Assembly (NCBI GenBank): GCA_018000455.1
Contig: JAGNJW010000008.1
Coordinates: 88,294 to 152,293, forward strand
Reading direction: 5' to 3'
From: Acidobacteriota bacterium
GTDB lineage: Bacteria; Acidobacteriota; Vicinamibacteria; Vicinamibacterales; UBA2999
DNA: 64,000 nucleotides
Shown here: positions 16,891-25,981 of the stretch, one piece after another
Layout: each line of letters opens with the position of its first letter
Numbering within the stretch: position 1 is the first letter of the stretch
Notes under the pieces: model-generated
The model's database searches: none
Told to the model about the DNA's origin: nothing
What the model saw: only the letters and a program-made list of their open reading frames with translations
Made by a program: the position numbers and the translations under genes

Positions 16891-18204
16891 TCAGGGCACC
16901 GGTGCCCAGCTGGCGCCGCCATCAGAGGTGACCAAGCGCCGCCCTGACGCGGTGGTGACGGTGGCGGCCAGGGCCGACGTGGCGGCGATGCTCTGTAGCG
17001 CCTGGGTTGAGGGGCGCAGCGTGCGCGTCCAGGTGACGCCGTCGGTCGTGCGCAGGACCGCATCGGCCGAGATCGCCCAGCAGACGTCGGGCGCGACTGA
17101 CGCCACAGCAATGGCGCGGACACCGGCCGGCGTTGGCACGGGTTGCCACGTCTGGCCGTGGTCGCGCGACCGCTCGACGACACCGCCCGAGGCGCGCCAC
17201 GCCGGGGCCGCCACGCCGGAGCGGAACGTCGAGGCGGCATCGGCCGGTGCCGAGGCGGCTGATGGCGCGACGGCGGTCGGCGGCGGTGGAGACACCGCGA
17301 CCGACTCCTCGAGTCGTGCCACCTCGTTCTCGGCGGCTGCCTCGCGGGCTGTGGGCTTGGCAGCGCTCGCGGCGTCGTCCGCACGCGCTCGGCGGTCGGC
17401 CAGACGGTCCGAAGCGTCCTGGCGGGCCTCTGCGGGTGCGGCCGCCTTGGCGCGGGCGCCTCCAGTGACCTCTTGGCCCGACCGGCCGAGCTCGGCGCGT
17501 TCCGACGCCAGGGCGGCCGACGGCGCCGGCAACGGAGCGGTCCGGGGCGCGTTGGCAAGTTCATCGGCGGACGTCGCGCGGGACTGCGTGCCTGAGCGCG
17601 TCGCCGCCAGGGTCCGCCCTGGCGTGACCGGTGCGGCCGGTGCTGGCGCCTCCACCGCGGCGCCGGCGTCAGACGGCGCATCGCGCTTCGGGGAGGCGGA
17701 TTGCGCGAAGTCCAGCTCCGCGGGCGTCGTAGCGGGCGTCGCCGCGGCCGGCGCGCCGGGTTCGGCGCCGATGGTTGGCGCGGGGAGTTCGCGGGCCATC
17801 CGCGCCGATTCGGCTACCTCGTCTCCCGGTCCTCGCCCGATCCACACGGCCATGAGCGCCACGGCGGCCAGCGACGTCGCCGGCACGAGCCAGCGCCCGC
17901 CGGCGAACCAGGCGGCGAACCCGCTCGTGAACCCGCCGTGGACGGTGTCGGACTGCGCGCCGGCGCCGGACCATTCGGGCAGCGTCCTCACGAGCGCCGC
18001 CACGATGGCCTGGCAGCGGCCGCAGCCCTGCACGTGCGACTCCAGCCGCGTCTTGGCATCGCCCGAGAGCGCCTGCTCGGCGTAGAGCCCCAGCAGGTCG
18101 GCGTCAGGGCAGCCTGCGGCCTGGCCGGCGGCGGCCGCGCGCATGGCCGAGGCGACGAGCGGGTCGGCGTGCGGGTCGGGCACGGTGTCTTTGGGCAGAC
18201 TCAC
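16891..18204 (-). CDS. Zinc-finger transmembrane protein (anti-sigma-like) with BNR/Ycf48-like C-terminus
   Basis: A 437-residue single-pass protein. The cytoplasmic N-terminus carries an HX3CX2C zinc finger (His57, Cys61, Cys64) as in anti-sigma factors of the ZAS/zf-HC2 type. One membrane helix lies at ~104-123, followed by ~200 residues of Ala/Pro/Thr/Glu-rich low-complexity linker and a C-terminal ~110-residue domain with Ycf48/BNR repeat signatures (SRDHGQTWQPVP, LRTTDGVTWTRTL, VTSDGGASWAPVP). The GTG start at 18204 overlaps the sigma-factor stop by 4 bases (GTGA), implying translational coupling. Likely role: hold the upstream sigma factor inactive and respond to an envelope cue through the BNR domain. 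This is inference. Confidence 0.8.
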   Translation of the reverse strand: MSLPKDTVPDPHADPLVASAMRAAAAGQAAGCPDADLLGLYAEQALSGDAKTRLESHVQGCGRCQAIVAALVRTLPEWSGAGAQSDTVHGGFTSGFAAWFAGGRWLVPATSLAAVALMAVWIGRGPGDEVAESARMARELPAPTIGAEPGAPAAATPATTPAELDFAQSASPKRDAPSDAGAAVEAPAPAAPVTPGRTLAATRSGTQSRATSADELANAPRTAPLPAPSAALASERAELGRSGQEVTGGARAKAAAPAEARQDASDRLADRRARADDAASAAKPTAREAAAENEVARLEESVAVSPPPPTAVAPSAASAPADAASTFRSGVAAPAWRASGGVVERSRDHGQTWQPVPTPAGVRAIAVASVAPDVCWAISADAVLRTTDGVTWTRTLRPSTQALQSIAATSALAATVTTASGRRLVTSDGGASWAPVP

Positions 18205-19103
18205 GACGTCCTCTTTCCTTTGAACGGCGGCGGGCCGGCATCTTGCGGCGCCGGCACGGCGAGCGCGTCGGCGAGCGCGGCGTCCCAGGCGTCTCTCGCC
18301 ACGGCGGCCCAATCGTCCACGTCTCCGAGCCCCACGCCGCCGGCGGTGAGCGCCGCCTCGATGCCGGCGCGCAGTGCCTTGCGCGCGCGGTCCAGCTTGC
18401 GCGAGGCGGTGGCCTCGCTCTCGCCGAAGAGCCGCCCCGCCTGGGCCAGCGTCAGGCCGTGTACGTAGTAATAGGCGAGCCGCACCTTCTGGTCGCCGGC
18501 GAGCACGGCCAGCGCGACCGTTACTGCCTCGGCCGCCAGCTGCATCGAGCGTGCCCTTGCGGGATCGACGCTCGGACCCGCCGGCAACCGCGACGCGACC
18601 GGATGCTCCGGATCGTCGAGCGAGGTGAGCCGCTTCTGGGTCCGCACGAGATCCACGTGACGCTGCGCGAGCACGCTCCGCAGCCAAGTCGAGAGCTTGG
18701 CACGCCCATGGTAGTAGCGGAAGAGCGATCGGCGCACCCCGTGCTGCTCGGTCAGGCCAAACAGATCGGCATAGAGCGAGTCGGCGAGCTCGCGGCCGGT
18801 CGCCTCATCGGTCATCGCCCGCGCGGCCCGGTAGAGCTCGGGTCGGTAGGTGAGCACGAAGTGCTCCCACGCCGTCTCGTGGCCATCCGCGCAGCCCAGC
18901 GCCAGCGCCAGATCCTGCGCGTGCAGGCCGGCCACGGCGGCCTCCGCCGCGGCGCCGCCGGCCGGCGCCAGCTTCGCCACGGCCTGGCGCACGGCTTCGG
19001 CAAAACGCTCGGCCGTCACGCCCCACCGTCCGGCCTCGGCCTGCGCAAACAGCCGATCGACGGCGGGGGCGGACACGGCGGGCGCCGTTTGCGCTGGCGT
19101 CAC
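18201..19103 (-). CDS. ECF-like sigma-70 family sigma factor
   Basis: A 300-residue sigma factor. Region 2 is seen in AWEHFVLTYRPELYRAARAM and KLSTWLRSVLAQRHVDLVR. Region 4 is the helix-turn-helix LAYYYVHGLTLAQAGRLFGESEATASRKLDRARKAL. It carries an extra ~95-residue N-terminal region without recognisable domain, which is unusual for ECF factors (typically ~170-200 residues), plus a ~45-residue tail. The GTG start at 19103 overlaps the protease stop by 4 bases (GTGA), and its own stop overlaps the next start in the same way. It probably directs RNA polymerase to envelope-stress or protease-linked promoters. Confidence 0.85.
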   Translation of the reverse strand: MTPAQTAPAVSAPAVDRLFAQAEAGRWGVTAERFAEAVRQAVAKLAPAGGAAAEAAVAGLHAQDLALALGCADGHETAWEHFVLTYRPELYRAARAMTDEATGRELADSLYADLFGLTEQHGVRRSLFRYYHGRAKLSTWLRSVLAQRHVDLVRTQKRLTSLDDPEHPVASRLPAGPSVDPARARSMQLAAEAVTVALAVLAGDQKVRLAYYYVHGLTLAQAGRLFGESEATASRKLDRARKALRAGIEAALTAGGVGLGDVDDWAAVARDAWDAALADALAVPAPQDAGPPPFKGKRTS

Positions 19104-20503
19104 TCTTCGAACTCGAACGCCAGGAAGAGATACTGGCCCTGCCGCAGCACCTGAAGCGCGCAGGCCGCGCGCGCGGGCAGCGCCGCCACGGCCTGCCGCA
19201 CGGCCTCGAGTGAGGTCACACGTGTCGTGTTGACGGCCACGATGAGATCGCCGGGCTGGATGCCGTACTCGACGGCTTCCTCTCCGGCGCGGGCGGCGAC
19301 GAGCGCGCCGGTATCGCTGGCGCCGAGTCCCAGTTCCTCACGCAGGCGATCGGTGAGCGTGATGGCGAGCACGCCGAGGCGCGGCACCAGGTGCTGCTCG
19401 CGCGTGACGAGCTCGGCAAACCGCAGCGGGTCGTCGCCGCGGTCCTCGACGTCCATCGACAGGCGCAGTGTCTCGCGTCCGCGCCGCACGTCGAGAGCCG
19501 TCACGGCGCCGGCCACGCGACGGTACAGGTTCACGTCGAGCTGCCGGCCGTTCTCGATTGGCTTGCCGTCGAGCGCGACGACGATGTCACCGATCTGCAG
19601 GCCGCCCTTCGCCGCTGGTCCGCCAGCATCGACGTCGGCCACCAGGGCGCCTCGGTCCAGCGGCAGTTGCAGTGCCGCCGCCAGCACCGGCGTAATCGAC
19701 TGCACGACCGCGCCGATCGTGCCCCGGCGCACCCGCCCGTGCGCCTTGAGCTGGTCGTAGACCGCTGCCACGATATTGCTCGGCGCGGCGAAACCGAGCC
19801 CTTCGTTGCCGCCGCCCTGCGAGAGGATGAGCGTGTTGATGCCCACCACCCTTCCGCGCGCGTCCACGAGCGGACCGCCGCTGCTGCCTGGATTGATGGG
19901 GGCGTCGGTCTGGATGTAGACCATCGGGTCGTCGGGCTCGAGCTGCCTGCCAACGGCGCTGACGACGCCCATCGTCACCGTGTTGTCGAGGCCCATCGGA
20001 CTGCCGAAGGCAAAAACCAGCTGGCCCGGCCGCAGCGTGTCGGAATCACCGAGGGGCAGGGGCGAGAGCGTGGCACCGGTCACCTTGAGCAGCGCCAGGT
20101 CCGTCTCTTCGTCAACGCCGACCACGGTGGCCTCGAGTGTCTTGCCGCGTGGGCGCACGATCGAGCCGCCCTCCGGCCGCGACACCAGCACCACGCGCAC
20201 CCGGCGCGCGCCCTGCACGACGTGGTAGTTCGTCATGATGTCGCCAGACGCATCGAGGATGACCCCCGAGCCAGACGACCGACGGCGCTCCACCAGGGCG
20301 TCGCCGCCGGCCGTATCAGGATCGAGCGCCAGGCCCGTGGCCAGCACCTGCACGGTGCTCGATCCGACGGCCGCGGCGAGCGACTCGAACGACGCGCTGA
20401 TCTCGCTGAGCGTGAGCGCGTGCGGCGCCGGCGCCACGGTCTGCGCCCATGCCGCCGGCACTGTGGCCATCAGGCCCACGAAGACCGCCACGCCCACTCG
20501 CAT
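19100..20503 (-). CDS. HtrA/Deg-type periplasmic serine protease with two PDZ domains
   Basis: A 467-residue S1C protease. Signal peptide 1-20 ends AAWA. The catalytic triad is visible: His94 in TNYHVVQG, Asp135 in EETDLALLK and Ser208 in NPGSSGGP. Two PDZ domains follow: one around RGTIGAVVQSITP...KGGLQIGDIVVALDGKPI, the second at the C-terminus (EEAVEYGIQPGDLIVAVNTTRV). The protein would degrade or refold damaged envelope proteins. ATG 20503 is the signal-peptide start; the upstream extension lacks export features. It is the first gene of the three-gene coupled operon with a sigma factor and a zinc-finger membrane protein, suggesting a regulatory-proteolysis circuit. Confidence 0.92.
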   Translation of the reverse strand: MRVGVAVFVGLMATVPAAWAQTVAPAPHALTLSEISASFESLAAAVGSSTVQVLATGLALDPDTAGGDALVERRRSSGSGVILDASGDIMTNYHVVQGARRVRVVLVSRPEGGSIVRPRGKTLEATVVGVDEETDLALLKVTGATLSPLPLGDSDTLRPGQLVFAFGSPMGLDNTVTMGVVSAVGRQLEPDDPMVYIQTDAPINPGSSGGPLVDARGRVVGINTLILSQGGGNEGLGFAAPSNIVAAVYDQLKAHGRVRRGTIGAVVQSITPVLAAALQLPLDRGALVADVDAGGPAAKGGLQIGDIVVALDGKPIENGRQLDVNLYRRVAGAVTALDVRRGRETLRLSMDVEDRGDDPLRFAELVTREQHLVPRLGVLAITLTDRLREELGLGASDTGALVAARAGEEAVEYGIQPGDLIVAVNTTRVTSLEAVRQAVAALPARAACALQVLRQGQYLFLAFEFEE

Positions 20504-20666
20504 GCTGTGCTCCTTGGACGCGCCACCCAGGCCGCCGGCGCCGCGCGTTTTCGAGCATATTAGCCCGTGGGGACCGCCACGGCGGCATTCGACACGGTCC
20601 ATCCAGGGTGGCGTGCCGCTCGCGTTCCGAAACTGGCCGGGCTATCTGGTAGAGTCCCAGACGCGC

Positions 20667-22061
20667 ATGACTTCATCGTTGACGTTCCTGGGGGCGGCCC
20701 GCACGGTCACGGGCTCGCGGTATCTGGTGGAAGCCGCCGGCACACGTGTGCTGGTGGATTGCGGGATGTTCCAGGGGTTGAAGGAGCTCCGGCTGCGCAA
20801 CTGGGCCGATCCACCGGTGCCACCGGCATCGATTGAATCGGTCGTGCTCACACACGCCCATCTCGACCACGTCGGCATGCTGCCCCGGCTGGTGGCCCAG
20901 GGGTTCAACGGGCGCATCTTCTGCACCCCGGGGACACAGGACCTGTGTTCCCTCGTGCTCCCGGATGCCGGTCGCATTCAGGAAGAAGAGGCGGAACGCG
21001 CCAACCGCTACGGCTACTCGAAGCACAAGCCCGCCAAGCCCCTCTTCACCGAAGAGGATGCCATCAAGACGCTGTCGCGGCTCCAGCCCGTGGGGTATGA
21101 ACGACCCATTCCGGTCGCCAACGGCGCCCTCGAGGTGGAGTTCATACCCACCGGACATCTTCTGGGCGCCGCCTACGTGCTGATGCACCGCCAGGACGGC
21201 GAGGGTGGCACGGTGCTCTTCGGGGGTGACCTTGGTCGTTACGACCGGCCGGTGCTGGTCGATCCGAGCGACGGCGTGAAGACCGACGTGCTGCTGGTGG
21301 AATCGACCTACGGCGACCGCCTGCACCCGGAAGCGGACGAAACCGAGCGACTCAAGACCTTCATCCTTGAGACGGCCCAGCGGAAGGGCAAGCTCATCAT
21401 CCCGTCGTTTTCGATCGGCAGGGTGGAGGAGGTGCTGTACGCGATCAAGCAGCTCGAAGACGCGCGCCAGGTGCCGCCCCTGCCGGTGTATGTCGACAGC
21501 CCGATGGCGCTCAAGGCGCTGGAATTCTACAAGCGCCGCGCCCATGAGCTGGACGACGACATCCAGAAGCGCCGGGACGAAGTGTGCGCCTTCTGCACGG
21601 CGCGATTCACGCCGGTGCCGACCGCGCGGGAGTCGCAGGATGTCGTCGAGCGGCCGGGCCCGGCCATTGTGATCGCCTCGAGCGGCATGGCCACGGGTGG
21701 GCGAGTTCTACACCACCTGGCCAACGATCTGCCCGATCCCAAGAACACGGTGCTCTTCGTCGGATTCCAGGCCGCCGGGACGCGCGGCCGCCAGTTGATC
21801 GAGGGCGCGTCGGAAGTGAAGATCCGTGGGCAGTTGATACCCGTTCAGGCCCGGATCGAGAAGTTGAACGGGATGTCAGCGCATGCCGATGCGGGCGAAA
21901 TCCTACGCTGGCTCAAGACATTCCCGACGCCGCCGGGTATTACTTACCTGGTCCACGGCGAGCCGTCTGCCCAGGATGCCCTGAAGATCCGCATCGAGAA
22001 CGAGTTGGCGTGGAACGTGCAAATTCCGCGACACGGGGATCGTGTGCCCGTGCCTCTGTAA
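20667..22061 (+). CDS. MBL-fold beta-CASP/RMMBL nuclease (CPSF-like)
   Basis: A 464-residue metallo-beta-lactamase-fold protein of the beta-CASP group (CPSF73/Ysh1-like exonuclease annotation in bacteria). The zinc motif HAHLDHVG is at 63-70. Further metal residues lie in GHLLGAA and GGDLGRYDRP. The beta-CASP region runs ~200-370 (SFSIGRVEEVLYAI, SGMATGGRVLHH), and the C-terminal RMMBL has GMSAHADAGEIL and LVHGEPSA. Role: RNA endo/exonuclease, cytoplasmic. A TAGAGT hexamer at 20650-20655 ends 11 bases before the ATG. The M49 peptidase gene follows after 21 bases, so the two are probably cotranscribed. Confidence 0.9.
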   Translation: MTSSLTFLGAARTVTGSRYLVEAAGTRVLVDCGMFQGLKELRLRNWADPPVPPASIESVVLTHAHLDHVGMLPRLVAQGFNGRIFCTPGTQDLCSLVLPDAGRIQEEEAERANRYGYSKHKPAKPLFTEEDAIKTLSRLQPVGYERPIPVANGALEVEFIPTGHLLGAAYVLMHRQDGEGGTVLFGGDLGRYDRPVLVDPSDGVKTDVLLVESTYGDRLHPEADETERLKTFILETAQRKGKLIIPSFSIGRVEEVLYAIKQLEDARQVPPLPVYVDSPMALKALEFYKRRAHELDDDIQKRRDEVCAFCTARFTPVPTARESQDVVERPGPAIVIASSGMATGGRVLHHLANDLPDPKNTVLFVGFQAAGTRGRQLIEGASEVKIRGQLIPVQARIEKLNGMSAHADAGEILRWLKTFPTPPGITYLVHGEPSAQDALKIRIENELAWNVQIPRHGDRVPVPL

Positions 22062-22082
22062 CCGCCCACGCCGACAGGAACG

Positions 22083-24047
22083 ATGCCGTCCAACGAACGT
22101 CCCAATCAGGTCGCCTCCGGCGTCCCGACCCGCCCATACCTGCTCGAGCGGGTCGACGACGCTGCGGTCGTGCAACTCTACGCCGACGGCTTCGCGGCCC
22201 TGCCCCTCGACCAGAAGACCCTCGTCTGGCATCTGTATGAAGCGGCCCTCGCCGGTCGCGACATCTACGTCGACCAGCGCTACGTCCACAACCTGGCGAT
22301 GCGCGACTTCCTCGAGGCGGTGGTCCTGCACGCTGACGGCCTGCCGCCCGACGTCGCGTCGGAATTCTGGCGCTACACCAAGCTCTTCTGGATCAACTCC
22401 GGTCCGTTCAACAACCTGACGGCGCGCAAGTTCGTCCTGAAACTCTCCGAGGCGGCCCTGGTAGCCGCCGCCGAGGCGGTGGCTGCCGCCGGTGCACGCT
22501 TCCGCACGGCCCAGGGCGAGTCGCCCGCGGACCTCGCGCGCCGCCTCGCACCGTTCCTCACCGACCCGGCCGTGGACCCGATGGTCACGACCAAGTCGCC
22601 GGCACCAGGCGGCGACATCCTCGGCAGCAGCGCCAACAATCTCTACCACGGCGTGACGATGGGCGACCTCGACGGCTTCGTCGAGCGCTACCCGCTCAAT
22701 TCGCGCCTCGTCAAGCGCGACGGGCAACTCGTGGAAGAGGTCTATCGGGTCGGCGGGCGCTACGACGCCGAGCTGAGGCGCGTCATCGGCCACCTCGAAG
22801 CCGCCCTGCCCTACGCCACGCCCAGCTTCGCCGCCGCGCTCGGCGCCCTCATCCAGTGGTATCGCACGGGCGAAGACGGCGACAGAATCGCCTTCGACAT
22901 CGCCTGGGTGCAATCCACCGACTCGCCGGTCGATACGATGAGCGGCTTCATCGAGGTCTACATGGACGCCCGCGGCATCAAGGGCGCCTGGGAGTCGATG
23001 GTCTACTACGTGAACCCCGAGAAGACGGCGCGGATCCGCGCCCTGGCCGAGAACGCGCAGTGGTTCGAGGATCGTATGCCGATCGCGCCGGCGTTCCGCA
23101 AGCCGACGGTGCTCGGCGTCACGGCCACGGCGATCGAGGTGGTGATCGAGACGGGAGATGCCGGTCCGATTACGCCGATCGGCGTCAATCTCCCGAACGA
23201 CCAGCGGGTGCGCGAGCTCTACGGCAGCAAGTCCGTCACGCTCTCGAACGTGACCGAAGCCTACGAGTTCTCGACCACCGACGAGTATCGCCGCGAGTTC
23301 ACCTGGAACGACGAGGAGTTCGACCGCGCCAAGCGCTGGGGCGCCACTGCCGGCGAGCTGGCCACCGAGATTCACGAAGTGCTGGGCCACGGCTCGGGCC
23401 GGATGGCCGCCGGCATCGCCGCCCAGCCGCAGGAGCTGCTGAAGGAGCAGTACTCGGCGCTCGAGGAAACGCGCGCCGATCTGGTGGCGCTGTACTTCTG
23501 CGCCGATCCGAAGCTCGTCGAGCTGGGCATCGTGGCCGCCGACGATCACGCCGATATCGTGCGCGCGGAGTACGAGGCGTTTGCCCGTACCGCGCTCGTG
23601 CAGCTCAGGCGCGTGCGCGAGGGCTCGCAGCTCGAAGAAGATCACATGCGCAACCGCCAGGCCATCGTGCACTGGCTGCTGGCCAATACTCGCGCGCTCT
23701 CCGTGCGCGTGCGCGAGGCCAAGACCTACTACGTGCTCGAGAGCGTGACGCGTTTGCGCGAGGGTGTGGCCGAGATGCTCGCCGAGGTGCAGCGCATCAA
23801 GTCGGAAGGCGACTACGTGGCGGCCAGGGCGCTCTTCGAGACCTACGGCGTGTACTTCGATCCGGAGCTGCGCAACGAGATCGTCGCTCGTGTCGAGCTG
23901 CTCAAGCTGCCGTCGTACACGGGCTTCGTCATGCCGACCCTGTCGCCGGTCTACGACGCGGATGGCGGCATTGCCGACGTGCAGGTGTCGTACCTGTGCG
24001 ACTTCGCGGCGCAGATGCTGAGCTACTCGTCACATCGGCGAGCGTAA
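22083..24047 (+). CDS. Dipeptidyl peptidase III (M49 family)
   Basis: A 654-residue zinc peptidase of family M49, which releases dipeptides from the N-terminus of short peptides. The family's stretched zinc motif is present as HEVLGH (His431, Glu432, His436; classical form HELLGH), and the third ligand motif reads EETRAD from Glu461 (classical EECRAE). No signal peptide, so cytosolic, like most M49 enzymes. Length is a little below eukaryotic DPP III (~720) and typical of bacterial ones. Conserved family stretches such as LGSSANNLYHG and YMDARGIKGAWESMVYYVN support the call. Confidence 0.92.
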   Translation: MPSNERPNQVASGVPTRPYLLERVDDAAVVQLYADGFAALPLDQKTLVWHLYEAALAGRDIYVDQRYVHNLAMRDFLEAVVLHADGLPPDVASEFWRYTKLFWINSGPFNNLTARKFVLKLSEAALVAAAEAVAAAGARFRTAQGESPADLARRLAPFLTDPAVDPMVTTKSPAPGGDILGSSANNLYHGVTMGDLDGFVERYPLNSRLVKRDGQLVEEVYRVGGRYDAELRRVIGHLEAALPYATPSFAAALGALIQWYRTGEDGDRIAFDIAWVQSTDSPVDTMSGFIEVYMDARGIKGAWESMVYYVNPEKTARIRALAENAQWFEDRMPIAPAFRKPTVLGVTATAIEVVIETGDAGPITPIGVNLPNDQRVRELYGSKSVTLSNVTEAYEFSTTDEYRREFTWNDEEFDRAKRWGATAGELATEIHEVLGHGSGRMAAGIAAQPQELLKEQYSALEETRADLVALYFCADPKLVELGIVAADDHADIVRAEYEAFARTALVQLRRVREGSQLEEDHMRNRQAIVHWLLANTRALSVRVREAKTYYVLESVTRLREGVAEMLAEVQRIKSEGDYVAARALFETYGVYFDPELRNEIVARVELLKLPSYTGFVMPTLSPVYDADGGIADVQVSYLCDFAAQMLSYSSHRRA

Positions 24048-24363
24048 ACGGCACGCCTCCTGCGCCGCCACAGACGCAGGCACCGCCGGCTCCTGCCCGA
24101 GAGACCGGCCGATCGCGCCGGCGCCTCCTTCCGCCTCCCCTTCGGTCCGGCATGCCGGGTCGACTCGGCTGCGGTGGAGTAGTGCGCCGTCGGCACGGAG
24201 GGCCGGCAGAGCTGCCGGTCCTCAGAGGTCGGCGTCAGGAGACGCCGACGCGCTCGCCCGGTCCCGACCAAAGCCCCGGTGCTCTCCGGTTGACGCCTCG
24301 ATGGTACCCTTGTCGCGCGCCTCCGCCTCCCTCTGCTGAGCGCGCTTCGAGCGAGGTGGACGA
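24048..24363. other. 316-bp intergenic region with two adjacent hairpins
   Basis: No gene recognised. Two compact inverted repeats sit side by side: CCGGCAG/CTGCCGG at 24203-24218, and an 8-bp stem TCGGCGTC/GACGCCGA with an AGGA loop at 24229-24248. They could form the 3' end of the M49 transcript, or a structured leader of the lipoprotein gene; no clear T-run follows either. Confidence 0.5.
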
Positions 24364-24894
24364 ATGGTGCCGTGGCGTCTCCGGGTCCTGCCGTTAACGG
24401 CGTGCCTGTTCGTTCTGGGCTGTGCGAACGAGTCGCCGACCACACCCACTGGCACGGGGTCTGGAAATGCCGGCGGTGGCACTCACTTCGTCCGTGAATC
24501 CCTCACGGGCACCATCGCGGCCACTGCTTCGCCGGAATGCTCCGCCGCTTTCCGTGCGTCGGTCGACGCGTCGTACTACCAAGAGGGGACGGGCCGTTGC
24601 GTGGAGTTTCGGCGCCGCTCGTCGACGGCCGGAATCATCACGGCGCGGCTGACGTGGCAGGAGAGCCGTCTCGATCTCGATCTCGTCCTGAACGACGGAG
24701 TGGGGATGAATTTCCGGCAGTCGATCGCCGCCAATCGCTGTTGCGAGGCGGTCGAGTTCTTCGTCAACGCCGGTACCGACTTCGTCTTCGTCGTGTATCT
24801 GCGCGGCGTCGACCCGCAGTTCGTTGCCAACGGTGGCGTCTATACAGGCCCGGTGAGCACGCCATTTGCGCTGGAGGTCGAGCGGCCGGAATGA
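24364..24894 (+). CDS. Hypothetical lipoprotein
   Basis: A 176-residue protein with a lipoprotein signal (MVPWRLRVLPLTACLFVLGC, lipobox VLGC with Cys20), followed by a Thr/Gly-rich linker. The remaining ~130 residues have an alternating strand pattern (LTGTIAATAS, AGIITARLTW, DLDLVLND, TDFVFVVYLRG, TPFALEVERPE) resembling bacterial pre-peptidase C-terminal/jelly-roll-type modules. Four cysteines (in SPECS, GRCVEF, RCCEAV) may form disulfides. No family is named. Probably anchored to the periplasmic face of a membrane. Confidence 0.7.
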   Translation: MVPWRLRVLPLTACLFVLGCANESPTTPTGTGSGNAGGGTHFVRESLTGTIAATASPECSAAFRASVDASYYQEGTGRCVEFRRRSSTAGIITARLTWQESRLDLDLVLNDGVGMNFRQSIAANRCCEAVEFFVNAGTDFVFVVYLRGVDPQFVANGGVYTGPVSTPFALEVERPE

Positions 24895-24941
24895 CGGGTT
24901 GCGTTCGGTCGCCTGCAGCGCGCCTGCGCGAGAATAGCCGG

Positions 24942-25205
24942 ATGCCCATCACGCTTCCGCCCGAGGCTGCCAAGCAACTCGTCGCGTCCATCAAGCGGTT
25001 CTCAGCCGAGCATCTCGACGAGCAGATCGGCGACCTGAAGGCCGCGCTCTTGCTCGACTTCTGTCTCGCCGAAATCGGCGCCGTCGTCTACAACCAGGCG
25101 ATTGCTGACGCGCAGACGTACTTCCAGGCCCGAACCACGGACCTCGACAGCGTGTGCTACCAGCCGGAGTTCACCTACTGGAAGACGCCGGACCGGAAGG
25201 CCTGA
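24942..25205 (+). CDS. DUF2164 domain protein
   Basis: An 87-residue cytoplasmic protein matching the DUF2164 family: starts with a basic helix (LPPEAAKQLVASIKRFSAEHLDEQIGDLKA) and has the family segment LLLDFCLAEIGAVVYNQAIADAQ followed by a WK-containing tail. Function unknown. The open frame extends upstream through the lipoprotein gene, but family similarity begins at ATG 24942. It lies 47 bases after the lipoprotein stop and 29 before the next gene. Confidence 0.85.
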   Translation: MPITLPPEAAKQLVASIKRFSAEHLDEQIGDLKAALLLDFCLAEIGAVVYNQAIADAQTYFQARTTDLDSVCYQPEFTYWKTPDRKA

Positions 25206-25222
25206 CGAGCCCTCCACCGTGC

Positions 25223-25228
25223 TAGATT
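25223..25228 (+). promoter_or_regulatory. Putative -10 element of the cupin gene
   Basis: TAGATT with only six bases to the ATG at 25235, so the expected transcription start coincides with the start codon. No clear -35 is seen upstream. Confidence 0.4.
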
Positions 25229-25234
25229 CGCCAC

Positions 25235-25909
25235 ATGTGCGACTTCGGCCATTCCCACGATCGCCAGGCGTTCGGGTATCTCGTCGACACGCCGGAGATC
25301 CGCGCGCTCATCGACGAAGCCGAGCGGCTCACGCGTGAGATCGACGACCCGGCCGCGCGTGTGGAGGCGCTGAAGCCGGTGTTTCACGCGCTCCTGGCGG
25401 CCGAGGGCTGGCTGCCCGACGAGTACGGCGCCCCGGATCCGACGAGCGGGATGGGGAGCGGCATCGGTCAGTACGCGCTCTACCGCGCCGAGGATGGCTC
25501 GCTGACGCTGTTCTCGCTGGTCGTCCCCGCTGGCGCCGAGACGCCGGTGCACGACCACCTCGCCTGGGGGCTCATTGGCGTCTATCGAGGACGCCAGCAC
25601 GAAACGGTGTATCGCCGGCTCGATGACGGCGCCGAGGCGACCCACGCCGAGCTCGAAGTGTCGCGGTCGCAGACCATGGAGACCGGCGACTTCTACGCGC
25701 TGCTGCCACCGCGCGACGACATCCACTACGTGAGAACCGTGTCGGCGGTGCCATCGGTGTCGATCCACCTGCTCGCCAACGATACGGCGTGCGTGTGGCG
25801 GCATCGATTCCAACCTGAGACGGGCGAGGTGAAGGCCTTCCGTTCCGGCTACAGCAACGCGCCTTGCCCTCCGGAGCCGGCGGTGACGCCCGCCGCGCTG
25901 AACGACTAG
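25235..25909 (+). CDS. Cysteine-dioxygenase-like cupin (predicted metal-dependent double-stranded beta-helix enzyme)
   Basis: A 224-residue protein related to cysteine dioxygenase type I and the COG5553-like predicted metal enzymes. The cupin metal motif TPVHDHLAWGLIGVYRG supplies two His ligands, a Glu candidate lies in GRQHETVY, and the later motif DDIHYVRT with VSIHLLAND supplies further His residues. The N-terminal ~70 residues are helical, as in plant/bacterial 3-mercaptopropionate or cysteine dioxygenases. It probably oxidises a small thiol; the substrate is undetermined. A TAGATT hexamer at 25223-25228 ends 6 bases before the ATG, suggesting a leaderless mRNA. Confidence 0.75.
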   Translation: MCDFGHSHDRQAFGYLVDTPEIRALIDEAERLTREIDDPAARVEALKPVFHALLAAEGWLPDEYGAPDPTSGMGSGIGQYALYRAEDGSLTLFSLVVPAGAETPVHDHLAWGLIGVYRGRQHETVYRRLDDGAEATHAELEVSRSQTMETGDFYALLPPRDDIHYVRTVSAVPSVSIHLLANDTACVWRHRFQPETGEVKAFRSGYSNAPCPPEPAVTPAALND

Positions 25910-25981
25910 CGGCCGCGAGTCCGGCGGCAACCCCTTCTCACCTAGGAGCCCGACGGGGAATTGGGACACACTTGGACGCTC

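Noticed and set aside
16891..17230. BNR-like signatures suggested a sialidase.
   Set aside because: The domain is a short C-terminal part of a zinc-finger membrane protein, without sialidase catalytic Arg/Asp/Tyr arrangement.
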